Of a stretch of DNA of 64,000 nt, positions 22,635 to 32,940 are shown in pieces. The notes beneath the pieces are model-generated. The model was not told where the DNA came from and ran no database searches. It worked only from the letters and a program-made list of their open reading frames with translations. The DNA lies in the NCBI RefSeq assembly GCF_963678635.1, contig NC_087070.1:45057467-45121466 (forward strand), in the 5' to 3' direction. Each line of letters opens with the position of its first letter. Within the stretch, counting starts at the first letter, position 1. The stretch is from Symsagittifera roscoffensis (Eukaryota > Xenacoelomorpha > Acoela > Convolutidae). The translations under genes and the position numbers were made by a program.

Positions 22635-23762
22635 ATGTTTAATTTCCAACATTCACAAATAACACAAGACGAATTTGAAAAACTAGCAAAACAGCTAATT
22701 AAATATTCATCAGTCTATGCAACATCCAAATTTGATGTTGGCAAAATCAGCTCATCACTACATCTCCCATTAAAACCAGACGCAGTTTTCAAAAAACAAA
22801 GAGCAAGTAAAGTACCAATTCACTTACACGATAAAGTGAACAGATTACTCGACATTTTAGAACAATACAACATTATATCACCAGTAAACAAAGAGGAACA
22901 ACCAAAAGGCAACACATTTATCAACCTTGTTATCATTCTAGCCAAAGGAGAATCATTAAAAATTGTTCTCGATGCTAGATACCTCAACTCACTCATAGAT
23001 GAATCAAAGTGTAATTGGCCCATTGAACCAATACAAGTTATTTTAACAAAAATAAACGGAAAATACTTTACCACCGCCGATATGAATAGTGCATATAATC
23101 AAATGCCATTAGATGAACAATCACGACGCTTAACACAATTTGTTATTGGAAATCAACAATACGAATTCAACCGCTTATTCTATGGAATATCCATAGGACC
23201 AGCAGCATTTTCAGCTTTTATGAGCAAAATTTTTCGACCACTAATACTCAAGAAAAATGCAATCACCTATTTAGACGATGTTTTTATGCAATCACAGACA
23301 AAAGAGGAAATGTTCAATGTTTTAGAACAATATCACCAAATACTTCAGAACGAAAATCTGAAGGCCGCCCCCGATAAATCACACTTCTTTTTGACAAAAG
23401 TTAAATTCTTAGGGCATAATATAGAAAGAAAAACAATCACTCCATTGAAATCACGTATAGACGCTATTCAAAAACTCCAACCACCAACAAATAAAAAGAA
23501 AATCCAAGAATTCCTTGGAATGTTAAACTTTTTAAGCAAATATGTTTATAAAATGCAATTATATCTACGACCATTCTATAACATACTTAGACAACAAAAT
23601 AATTTTGAATGGAATACAGAACATCAAGCACGATTTGAAGAAATTAAAAAACTTCTAACTGAACAAATTTCAAACACAATTCCAGATTCAAATCAACCAT
23701 TTTTATGCAATGTGCGATGCTTCGAACTTTGGCATCGGCGCAGCATTATTACAATCACATAA
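22635..23762 (+). CDS. pol: Pol: reverse transcriptase domain
   Basis: 375 codons from the first Met; the frame is open back to the UAG. RT motifs are in order: a domain A block TADMNSAYNQ with its catalytic Asp at residue 149, the domain B block RLFYGISIGPAAFSAFM, and the YLDD catalytic box at residues 212-215 (23268-23279). The conserved KVKFLGHNI and IQEFLGMLNFLSKYV blocks of the thumb/connection follow. The frame breaks near 23700-23712, just before the RNase H, next to a T5 run; the RNase H continues in another frame from 23710. The polymerase part looks intact. Confidence 0.93.
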   Translation: MFNFQHSQITQDEFEKLAKQLIKYSSVYATSKFDVGKISSSLHLPLKPDAVFKKQRASKVPIHLHDKVNRLLDILEQYNIISPVNKEEQPKGNTFINLVIILAKGESLKIVLDARYLNSLIDESKCNWPIEPIQVILTKINGKYFTTADMNSAYNQMPLDEQSRRLTQFVIGNQQYEFNRLFYGISIGPAAFSAFMSKIFRPLILKKNAITYLDDVFMQSQTKEEMFNVLEQYHQILQNENLKAAPDKSHFFLTKVKFLGHNIERKTITPLKSRIDAIQKLQPPTNKKKIQEFLGMLNFLSKYVYKMQLYLRPFYNILRQQNNFEWNTEHQARFEEIKKLLTEQISNTIPDSNQPFLCNVRCFELWHRRSIITIT

Positions 23763-24594
23763 TAGTACAAATAAAATGAACCTCATATCAGCAAATTCTC
23801 GATTATTCACTCAAGCAGAGCTACGACTCTCAACTCTAATGAGAGAATGTACAGCCATAATATATACACTAACAGAATATGAATTTCTGATACTTGGATC
23901 AAAACATCCCACAGTTCTATTCACAGACCATAAACCAATCATCTTTCTTTTTACACAAAAGTCTAATCCAAACCACCGAGTTTATAGATTTCAACTCATT
24001 TTAATGAAATTCCCAAACTTACATATAGTTTGGACCGCAGGAAAAAATCTTGCATTACCAGACACCTTGAGTCGAAATACGCCACCTGAATTACTTACAC
24101 GAAAAACCACAGTTGAAATACCCAAAAACATAAAATTCTACCTTGCAGAAAATGAAACATCACCCCGATTGGAATGCAAATATGCAGTAAAAACTGACGT
24201 TGAACAATCACAAATAAATAATTTACAACATTTCCCACTTTATTTTGATTGTCAAAATAATCACTATGAAGTTGATCTACTTGGAACATCATCTTTTAAA
24301 CCAATCCCATATTCACAATGGATAAAAAACAACACCCAACAAAAAAGAAAAAAACAACACCCGCCTAAAAAAGACCATTTTCCACTAATTGAAAAAGAAA
24401 ATTTGACTGATAAAATAAACTTATCAGGACCACAAACAAACGATTCAAAATACACAATAAATCAAGTTTTTGACCTCCATGACCCACTTGACACAATACC
24501 CTTATCTAAATTAGAAATTGAAAACATTTTTCTCCCCCCAACAGAAACAATTACAATTTCAACACTGAAACAATATAAAAACTTGACCCAGTAA
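23710..24594 (+). CDS. pol: Pol: RNase H domain
   Basis: Continues Pol in a shifted frame. CDASNFGIGAALLQ gives the first catalytic Asp of a gypsy-type RNase H; RECTAIIYTL contributes the Glu, LFTDHKPI the next Asp, and LALPDTLSRN the last. These are the usual four positions. A roughly 180-residue Lys/Thr/Pro-rich spacer leads to the integrase. The frame ends at a stop at 24592-24594, but integrase-type sequence resumes a base out of phase at about 24585, beside an A5 run, so this is a frameshift and not the true end. Confidence 0.88.
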   Translation: MCDASNFGIGAALLQSHNSTNKMNLISANSRLFTQAELRLSTLMRECTAIIYTLTEYEFLILGSKHPTVLFTDHKPIIFLFTQKSNPNHRVYRFQLILMKFPNLHIVWTAGKNLALPDTLSRNTPPELLTRKTTVEIPKNIKFYLAENETSPRLECKYAVKTDVEQSQINNLQHFPLYFDCQNNHYEVDLLGTSSFKPIPYSQWIKNNTQQKRKKQHPPKKDHFPLIEKENLTDKINLSGPQTNDSKYTINQVFDLHDPLDTIPLSKLEIENIFLPPTETITISTLKQYKNLTQ

Positions 24595-25673
24595 TTCGAC
24601 AACTGAAATCATGGCACAAATATAAAACTAAACCTATCAAAGCAGAGTCAACTATTCTAGGAAACAAAACACTCCTCCGATATTTTCGAAAATTCAATAA
24701 TACAACAATTAACGGAAACACAGACCTTCTAGAATACAAACTAAATGAATCTACAGTTCCCTGTCTCCCTTTAAGTATGATTCTTATAGCTTTTAATATT
24801 TCACATACACAAAATATTAAAGGACACTCTGGATCAGAAAAAACAAATTCAAATTTTATACAAAACTCTTATTTCCCAAATGCACCAATTTGGATAAAAG
24901 TACTATGCAATGACTGTATAGTATGTCAACTAAATAAACCTTACCCAAATCAAAAACAAATAGCACAAAAACAAGATTTTAAAGGACAAAGTTTGTACTT
25001 TAATCATCGTATCTCATTTGATACCAAAGGACCAATTTCACCCTCATCCGAAGGAAACTCCTACATTATGGTAATTGTTGACGCATTTACACATTATGTA
25101 GCACTTAACCCAGTACCACATTGTAACGCTTATTACGCTTACACAACACTCTATGAACACTGGATAGCAAAATTCGGACTACCAGAAATTTTAGTTACAG
25201 ACAACGGTACAGAATTCATAAATAATGAAATCATCACACTATGTCATTTATATAACATTAAACACAAACCACGTACATCTCACGCACCTTGGACAAACGG
25301 CTTAGTCGAAGGTATGAACCGTTCATTACAAGAATATCTCAGATGTATCATCAATGGAAATGATACAAGATATACCGAATGGTCAGCAGATGTAAAACTA
25401 TTTCCCTTAGCATATAATTCACAAATCACGACAACTTTAGGAATGTCACCATATGAAATGGTTTTTAACCAAAAGCCACGCAAACCAATAATGTTTACAG
25501 CAAACTCTCATAAAAACGCACAAGGTTATTGTCAACCAAATAAAGACTCAATTTGTTATAACCTACCATTACATACACACGATGAAGATCATTTTCATCA
25601 CCCACAAATTCTTAAATTAGCCTCCGGTACACACACCGAATGGATTTTAAACAGAGATAAAAAAACACAATGA
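24585..25673 (+). CDS. pol: Pol: integrase, zinc-binding and catalytic core
   Basis: The N-terminal block DPVIRQLKSW begins right after the frameshift. An HHCC zinc-binding region follows (His in ISHTQNIKGH, Cys in CNDCIVCQ). The DDE core is seen as ISFDTKGPI (first Asp), LVTDNGTEFIN (second Asp) and APWTNGLVEGMNRSL (Glu). All catalytic residues are present. The frame stops at 25671-25673, just after an A7 run near 25657-25663, while the C-terminal domain resumes in another frame. A one-base change in that run would rejoin them. Confidence 0.9.
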   Translation, partial: DPVIRQLKSWHKYKTKPIKAESTILGNKTLLRYFRKFNNTTINGNTDLLEYKLNESTVPCLPLSMILIAFNISHTQNIKGHSGSEKTNSNFIQNSYFPNAPIWIKVLCNDCIVCQLNKPYPNQKQIAQKQDFKGQSLYFNHRISFDTKGPISPSSEGNSYIMVIVDAFTHYVALNPVPHCNAYYAYTTLYEHWIAKFGLPEILVTDNGTEFINNEIITLCHLYNIKHKPRTSHAPWTNGLVEGMNRSLQEYLRCIINGNDTRYTEWSADVKLFPLAYNSQITTTLGMSPYEMVFNQKPRKPIMFTANSHKNAQGYCQPNKDSICYNLPLHTHDEDHFHHPQILKLASGTHTEWILNRDKKTQ

Positions 25674-26301
25674 AATTTACCAAAAGGTAACAAAAAAGTT
25701 GTTACAAAGGCAAAATATTAATGAACAAATAAATTCACGCTTTACACCAGCCTCCGATTTAAAAATTGGAACATTTGTTTTAATACCCAATTTTAATACT
25801 CAAAAAGGAATTCCAAAAAAGTTACAACCCCTTCGTAAAGGACCATACCAAATAATTGCAAAACCCACTGATGTAACATATAAAATCACCGACTCAGATA
25901 AAAAAGAAATCGTTCAACACCGAAATAACCTATTACCTTATTATCCAAAAGAATACGCACTCCGCGAACTAACTCAATTATATTCTTTTACAGGTTTAAA
26001 AGTTATTCAAAATAACCCACATACGGACAGCATAACAAAGGAACAAAATGATATTCACCTCGGAAATCAAAATACAAAATCAAACACCACAAAAAACAAT
26101 ACAAAAAATCTCGATCAAAATACATCTCAAAAAGAAAGAAAAAATATAAAAATGACAGAACAAATAATACCCCAAAAAAAAATCGACAAATCAGAACATA
26201 GAGAGTCTTCACGACTTAGAAATCAACCACGTAAAAATTATAAAGTATTCATCCCACAATCTAAAATATTACAGAAAGTTGAATTTCAAAAACAACCTTA
26301 A
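25664..26301 (+). CDS. pol: Pol: integrase C-terminal GPY/F domain and tail
   Basis: The frame entered after the A-run shift contains LQPLRKGPYQIIAK, the GPY/F module of Ty3/gypsy integrases, then a LPYYPKEY block. A roughly 110-residue Asn/Lys/Gln-rich basic tail follows, with no chromodomain recognised. It ends at TAA 26299-26301. The frame has no ATG of its own at its start, which fits its being the rest of Pol rather than a separate gene. Confidence 0.85.
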
Positions 26302-26895
26302 ATTCTACATTTAAAAATCTTTGCACCTCTGAAACATTTTACACTTTCATTTTTCAAGATAACATGCTGATAAACACGCAGCGATTCTAGTTCAAAATTA
26401 GCCAATAGGATTCATCCAATCCGTCACCTTCTATAACTTTAACACAAACCAACTAGACGAAAAATATTAAACTCCAGGCATATCTATAACTATAACTCTA
26501 CGACCTCCAGGTCAAAAATAAGCAAACCACTCCAACTTGACAACTAAAATAAATATCACCATAATATCATAACCCTCCCTTATCTAATAAACCAAAGATC
26601 AACAATATTTCCCCAACTCAGCCCTCAAATACCCCCCAAACAAATATGTTAAATTAGCCTAAAGTAAAAAAACGACCATTTTATTTAGCCTAAAGTATAA
26701 AAATCTCAAAAATACCCCAGATCATTTGACAAATGAAAATAAAGACAAAGAAGACCTCCCGATCACCATAAAAATTGCCCCCAACAATTTTTTACAAAAC
26801 TCAACCCACTTGTCAAAAAACTAATAAATAATCCGACCACACTTGAAAATTGCCCCAAACAACAAAAAATATTCGATCACGAAGCCATTTCTTAA
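26302..26895 (+). promoter_or_regulatory. Non-coding spacer with paired motifs
   Basis: No ORF. TTAGCCTAAAGTA is repeated at about 26655 and 26688, and AAAATTGCCCC(C)AA(A)CAA at about 26770 and 26846. A C-run followed by ACAA also occurs ahead of the GCAGTAAAT motifs near the 3' end of the element. The position, just ahead of the accessory and envelope ORFs, suits splice or subgenomic-promoter signals, but no function is shown. Confidence 0.4.
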
Positions 26896-27111
26896 ATGCT
26901 CTTCTATCAAACAGTCACTAAAATTATCACAAACCTCAAACAATTTTTTACGATACTTGAAACTTTCATAATATTTCTTTTTGATATCCTTGAATCTTTT
27001 CTAATACTCTTAATCATTTTTTGTATTATTTTTTTAATTTTCTACACTATATTCGAACTATTTCTCCAACTTTCAAAAACCCTTGATTATATCCACAGGT
27101 ACGATTTATAA
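26896..27111 (+). CDS. Small membrane protein ORF 1
   Basis: A 71-codon ATG frame, strongly hydrophobic from about residue 17 to 60: two probable membrane helices, Phe/Ile/Leu rich, between a short N-terminal region and a C-terminal tail. It is shortly after Pol and before the envelope gene. A splice donor (CACAG|GTACGA, intron from 27099) near its end and an acceptor at 27142 would join it in frame to the next small membrane ORF. Small hydrophobic proteins in this place recall viroporin-type proteins, but no homology is recognised. Confidence 0.5.
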   Translation: MLFYQTVTKIITNLKQFFTILETFIIFLFDILESFLILLIIFCIIFLIFYTIFELFLQLSKTLDYIHRYDL

Positions 27112-27142
27112 AACTTGTCTAAATGATACGAACTATTTTCAG
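27099..27142 (+). other. Possible 44-nt intron
   Basis: Starts GTACGA after CACAG and ends CTATTTTCAG, a textbook short-intron acceptor for compact-intron animals. Removing it keeps the frame between the two hydrophobic ORFs (203 bases before, 142 after, total 345, a multiple of three). It would give a 114-residue product with three or four membrane helices. No transcript evidence is available. Confidence 0.45.
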
Positions 27143-27284
27143 TAGAACTGATATTTTTCTACTATTTGTAATTTTCATAACATTTCTATCATCCCTCATT
27201 TTGACCATATGCAAATGTATAAAGAAAGCAATCATCACATTCGCTCTAGCAACAATCCTCCTAATTCTTTTCTTAGAAGAATAA
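27123..27284 (+). CDS. Small membrane protein ORF 2
   Basis: A 53-codon ATG frame with two hydrophobic segments separated by a short Cys/Lys-containing turn (CKCIKK), ending in two acidic residues. It starts 12 bases after ORF 1 ends, so it may be translated alone or as the second exon of a joined protein. The double-helix hairpin with a basic loop suggests a membrane protein. No family was recognised. Confidence 0.45.
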   Translation: MIRTIFSRTDIFLLFVIFITFLSSLILTICKCIKKAIITFALATILLILFLEE

Positions 27285-27319
27285 TTTAATAAACATTAAC
27301 TTTTTCACTAAAAGAATAG

Positions 27320-28453
27320 ACCAAAAAGCTATCAAAAATTGCTACCCAAAAGTCACCAAGTCAGTCTTCACCGACATCATCCCAAGATAACCCAACAACA
27401 CCTTCAACTACCAATAATCCTCAAACATCTACACGAATTTCCTTTCAAGATAACCCATACACTTTTGAAGAACGACACGCTCGTTTATCAGAACCACTAG
27501 AACCAGTTCAACGACAAGCACCTCTAAGCGAACCAACATATAACTTATACCCAACACTACCACAAGAATTAAGTAGAATAAGAAATCCTAGTCAAAACCA
27601 AAATACAGTCGAAATAAATAGACAAATTATACATCCTCGACGAAACAGGAATTTTCAAACTCCCCGAGTTCATTTTGATATACATCAATCCCCATCACAA
27701 AACACTCCAGAAAACCCCATTGGTTTATTACCAGAAACCCCTACGCTTCTTTCACAACGTAGCACCTCAAGCCTACCATCAGATTACTTAGGTTCAACAC
27801 CAACATCTGAACAAATACGTGAAAATCCCTTTAACCCCCCAAACCAGGCATCACGACTACCATATTGGACAACACATTCATTTACACAAGGTGAATCAAA
27901 TTTAGTCAATGATCCAATAGATATTTCTACGGATACAACAACATCCTCATCACTACCAGAAACATTATCACTACCATCAACACCATCAATAAGCCAGATT
28001 TCACCACCACCTTTTAACTTAAATTTTCCAAATAATCTCGACGCCAGATATCGAGAACAATCATCAACAAATATCCCTTTAAGACTAAATTGGAATACAT
28101 TTACAGCCCCTCCACCATTATTTGGACAACATCTAGAAAGTAATCGCCTCCACAACTGGGCACTTAATAGATTACAATACCGACAAGACATTCACGACGA
28201 TATCCGTGATCACAATATCCAAATACTCCAACAAAACAGTTTACAATTAAAGTTTGAAATCACAGTTAAATTAAACAACATTACTCAACATCCCTACCCA
28301 TTAAACCCACCAATCATAACAGCTCAATCACTACCACCACCATTTATAACCACTGAAGTAATATATAAATACGACAGATATACCAAAAAGACAATTGGTT
28401 ACATCACATTTTATAACCCATACTCAGGATTATCATACACATGTATATTCTAA
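27320..28453 (+). CDS. Pro/Ser-rich ORF without ATG, upstream of env
   Basis: A 377-codon open frame on the plus strand, bounded by TAG at 27317-27319 and TAA at 28451-28453. It has no ATG near its 5' end, so it is probably read from a spliced message or by fusion. The first two thirds are low-complexity (Ser, Pro, Thr, Gln, Asn), resembling a disordered phosphoprotein-like tail. The last third (from about 28090) looks folded, with aromatic and charged residues and several tyrosines near the end. It overlaps the envelope ATG (28441) by 13 bases in another frame, as in compact viral genomes. No family was recognised. The codon pattern matches the A/C-rich neighbours. Confidence 0.6.
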   Translation, partial: TKKLSKIATQKSPSQSSPTSSQDNPTTPSTTNNPQTSTRISFQDNPYTFEERHARLSEPLEPVQRQAPLSEPTYNLYPTLPQELSRIRNPSQNQNTVEINRQIIHPRRNRNFQTPRVHFDIHQSPSQNTPENPIGLLPETPTLLSQRSTSSLPSDYLGSTPTSEQIRENPFNPPNQASRLPYWTTHSFTQGESNLVNDPIDISTDTTTSSSLPETLSLPSTPSISQISPPPFNLNFPNNLDARYREQSSTNIPLRLNWNTFTAPPPLFGQHLESNRLHNWALNRLQYRQDIHDDIRDHNIQILQQNSLQLKFEITVKLNNITQHPYPLNPPIITAQSLPPPFITTEVIYKYDRYTKKTIGYITFYNPYSGLSYTCIF

Positions 28454-31055
28454 AATTATTAATTTTTCTCCAACTCCTTTTTCTAGTAATCTCAAATCAA
28501 AACATAAACCCTTCTCCCCGCACAGGACCCCAAGATTTGTTAGTAACACATTACGATTGTGAAGAAAACGAACAAAAAACACTACACAAGTATGCAATAA
28601 ATCAAGTATCACAGTGCGAAACAGAACCCCAAGCCATAGAAACTACAAATGTCATAGCAACACTTTATTCAAAAGCCCGAGCAACTACAGTTATAGGATA
28701 TAAATTCACAGCAACATTTTCTGAAAAGAAAGTACATTGTTCACAAGTCTCAAACAAAATAAAAACCGACTTGACCATGAATCATTCTACCAGAGTAATA
28801 TAGAACGACTTTTACATCTCAATCCCGAAGATTGTAAAAACGAGTTACTCCGACTAAACATCACAAAAAATAAAAACACAGATAGAAATTTAGTATATTT
28901 CCAAGTTTTTTCAGATTCTGTACATCAAGCAGAACTTGAAAGACATCAAGGACATATAAAATTAGATGAAAAATACCCATACAACGGCGCACACGGACGA
29001 TTAACCTATGACATGCACGATAAACACTAGATACCACACATTGGTATAAATGACCCATCAAACTGCAAAGCAGACACAAAAAATAAAGGATACCAAGAAA
29101 TAATGTTTTTCGATTGGAAAATACAACTCGAAAAAATACAACTCACACGAGATTTATCAGACAACACAATGATTTATCAAGGAATTAGATTACCTTGTAA
29201 AAACGACCAAGGTTATTGCGACCCTACAACCAGAACACAAGCAACAATTGTTTGGTTCCCCGAAGACACATGTACAACATTTCAAGTAGCAAAAATACAC
29301 GCTCGTATGATAAAATTTCACGAAAATTTTTTTATACAATCAATACCATATGAACAAGTAAATCCATTACGAAAAATAAGTTCTAATTTTCGAAACATTC
29401 ATAATATAGAACATAAATTAACACGTTTTCAAATATATCAAGAAACAGAACTTGCATGTAAATACAGAAACCCACTTCACAAAACACAATACTCTGAAAT
29501 ATTAGTTGAATACGAAAATGGATTCGACATGACCACTGGAAAAATAAAAGTCGACCCATACGCCACAAGTCATCCCCTAAACGAAGGAACATCATATATA
29601 CCAGTTAATTTTCAAAAGAATACAGGTTAACCTGGTGGACATTTAAAACCCCAAAACGATCAAAGCACACGTTTACAAGAACTATCACTAATGAATAGTA
29701 CATATTTTGGTAATATCCACTATGATATTCACTTAGATATGAAACTAGACTACACGATTAGCCGAATTTTTCAAGAAATGTTACTCTCCGAATTAGAAAC
29801 ATTACACCAACTATGCGAATTAGAAAGAACACAAATATTACAATCACTTGCACTAGCAGTATTAAAAATACCCTACGCAGGATATTTACTATCAGGAAAT
29901 AGATCAAATTTTTTAGACTATGAAGGAAACATCTTATGGTTTTATACTTGTACTAAAAAAGCATCACCACTATACGTTTTTCACGATAAACGATGTTATA
30001 AAAGAATCCCTATCTTTTATAAGAATAAAGTACATTTCGTTGACACACTTTCACGAAGAACCTATTTCTGGGATACCGCAGTTCCATGTGGATCAGAAAA
30101 TAGCCACAACGTAGTACAACTAAACCCTGATGAAGATAAATATTACCTTCTCACCCCATATCCCACATTAATGCAATCACTCAAAAAATTTTCACCAGAA
30201 AGCATTCGCGCTATCGCTCGAAACCCAAATATAGACTTACAATCAATAGGAATATACTCAAAATCAGATATTCAACATCACATTAGAACACAACAATTCC
30301 AGGAATTATTAACACAAATGGACACAATACAGAGACAATCAATTGACCAAAACTTACGCAAACTTGCCGAAACCGCAGGATTTCCAGACATCTATACGCA
30401 AGACTATAGCGGATATTTTAAAGACATTAAAGATTATATATATCTAAACGGTGAAAAATACCGTCCCCAAGATATATCACCTGTCAATATTTTTAGCTTT
30501 GTTACACTCAAGAATGAAATTCTTGATTTTCTAGGATGGCCCTACTACATCTTAGAAAAACTGACTATTTTATACACAATGTTTAACTTTATTGGATTTC
30601 TTTTTTCACTCTTAAAAGGAATCTATAACACATGTGCTATACACACACAAGTCAATAGACAAGCAAGTGTAGCACGCATACTATTTGCAGGATTTTTTGG
30701 AATATTTTCTACATCTATAAACAAAATTCTTTTAGACGCACAAATAAAAGAATATAACACAAAAATAGCAACAAGACAGAACACATACGACGAAGAACAT
30801 AACAATGCAGACACAACACCAACAGCACCACAGTTACCACCCCTACCACATAACCATCCATTATCCCTAGTCCCACGTAATTTTCGAAATTTAGCCATAA
30901 CACATAATAATTTTAGACCAACCATATCACAAAGTCCCATCCAACATATAATGCCACACCACTCACAAGATGAAAATACTTATGAAAAAATTATAGAACA
31001 ACCCCATACCACCGCTTTTCAGTCTCAAAATAATAATTTTTTTAGCCCACGATGA
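28441..31055 (+). pseudogene. env: Envelope-like glycoprotein, interrupted
   Basis: Begins with a Met and a hydrophobic signal peptide (about 18 residues). A Cys-rich ectodomain follows, then a helical region, then a hydrophobic pair of helices near 30520-30620, a further hydrophobic stretch and a Pro/His-rich cytoplasmic tail to the stop at 31053-31055. The paired cysteines and a CYxRIPIFY-type block near 29990 recall glycoproteins of chuviruses and related negative-strand RNA viruses, which some arthropod LTR elements have captured. That assignment is from memory of the family pattern, not a search. The copy is broken: one frameshift near 28755-28800 and in-frame stops at 29028 and 29628. 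A phlebovirus- or baculovirus-type envelope, known from other gypsy elements, is the alternative. Confidence 0.7.
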
Positions 31056-32861
31056 GCCGACAACTTGGATCCCTACACCGATCAAATTCCCACCCAACCA
31101 ACCTCACCACTCCAATCCCAATAATACCACTTTTTGCTTTTCCGCCACCCGATTTCCCATCCAGTAATGTAACATCCGGCATGAATTCCGATACTAATTC
31201 ACACATCTCAGTTTTATACTCCATCTCACAACTCAATAACCCGAATATTGAAACCCCCGATGAATTTGCCGAATCTGAACCATCTCCATCAAATAATTTT
31301 CACACCAATCCCTTAAATTTTTCCCAACCCCCTTTTCAACCCATACTACCAAATAACCCTGACCCAACCAATTCTACACCCTCTTATGCTTCCCAAGTCA
31401 CTCCAACCTACTCCTCACTTCACTCAGACCAATCATCTCATTCTTCAGACACCCCCCGAATCTCCCCAGAACTAGATAATTTCATTACCCTACAACAACA
31501 ATCCTATCACCTTGACACCCCAACCATAAACCAAATCTCATCCACAATAGATTCATCCAACCCTCCTACCCCTAAAACCCTCTTCAATTTATACTGATTC
31601 ATTAGCACCATCATCCACAACTACTGAATCTTCACTCAGCACTAATAGAGCTTACCGCACTTTTAAAAGGAAGTTCCCCAACCATCCTTTCCCAGCGAAA
31701 CCAGGAACAGCCCGTGATTATATCAACCATCCACAACACACTAACACAAAAGAATTTTTAGCTATCACCTTACCCTCATTTCCACAATACACCTTAAACA
31801 CCCCTCATGACACTAACGAGACACGTAACTTTGTAGACGAATACGTTTTAATGCCTACCCTTCCTTGGACCTCATATTATCATTTTACAAATCCCCTTTG
31901 CTTACCTTTATCTAACACTCATATCGATATAGAACGAAATAAGGACATGCTATATCGACTCACTACACCACTAACACCTAGACAATTTACTTACATTGGA
32001 TACAAAAAATCACTAAAAACACACACTGCACCCCGAGCTAATGAATATACACTAGAATATTACGATCATAACATCATCAGAACTAACCAAGATCAATTCT
32101 TAGACGACGATCGCTTCGCTAACCCACAAATCACCGAGAAATTTTTCATTAAAACACCATATGTATTTACACTAAATATCTTCGATCGCAAGTTTGACCA
32201 CATTATCTCAGAAGCACTAACAGACACGCAAGCCTACGAAAGTTTTAAAGAACGCTTCCAAATATTTTCACTAACCTTTCATTTCCTTGCACCACATGAA
32301 AGAGATTTGCACTGCTCACACGATATTATGTTGCGCACTAAACAAACACACACATATACTTATTATCGTTTCATCCAAAATCACTTTGACCTACACACTC
32401 CCTCCAGACAACCACACCATCGTTTTCAATTCATCAATTCCAAATACACCTCACCATTCTTTCTTAACTTCACATATTGCATTAAAGATACTAACCTTCA
32501 TGGTATTCTTCGAAATTATGATCCCATAACCCAAATGTATATTTTTTGTCCCATCACCAAGACCTTCAACGCAGAAGAATCCCGACCCTTCCTCATCCCA
32601 CACGAGTTTGTACAACCTATAGAAATCCCCATTTTAGAATTCATCCATAACACTAAATTCAACCACAAATTATATAATCTAATCCAAAACACACCTTATG
32701 AATTTGCAGTTGGCACTGAAGAACTAACCACCATTAAGGCACTTCAATTGCTTTGGCCACTGCTTCAAACTAAAAATATCATCCGCATCTTAGCCAAACT
32801 ACTAACAACTTCAGATCTCATCCACGACATTTTCCCCCACGGTTTCTTCCCCGACGACTAA
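31052..32861 (+). CDS. Second Pro/Ser-rich ORF, downstream of env
   Basis: Starts with an ATG overlapping the envelope stop (ATGA at 31052-31055), the classic sign of coupled translation. The first 170 codons are Ser/Pro/Thr/Asn-rich and probably disordered. The frame then ends at 31597 while an adjacent frame stays open from before 31563 to TAA at 32859-32861, so a single-base shift near 31565-31595 probably splits one roughly 600-residue protein. The second part (from about 31620) looks folded, with many aromatics, His and a few Cys, and no membrane helix. No family was recognised. Like the ORF before env it pairs a disordered Pro/Ser-rich N-terminus with a globular C-terminus. Confidence 0.55.
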
Positions 32862-32864
32862 CAG

Positions 32865-32940
32865 GTAAGTATGAATTATACATATTACTAATTAATTCAA
32901 ATATTAGAAACTCACCATTCTTTATCCATGTTTTCTTTAG
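32865..32940 (+). other. Probable 76-nt intron after the last ORF
   Basis: CAG|GTAAGTATG, a near-consensus donor, begins three bases after the TAA of the preceding ORF. A matching acceptor TTTTCTTTAG lies at 32931-32940, with a TTACTAAT branch-like sequence between. An intron directly after a stop would make a 3'-UTR intron, or may serve other spliced messages. Confidence 0.5.

Noticed and set aside
27784-28191. Minus-strand 135-codon ORF
   Set aside because: Antisense of the longer ATG-less plus-strand ORF, which has the retroelement's composition.
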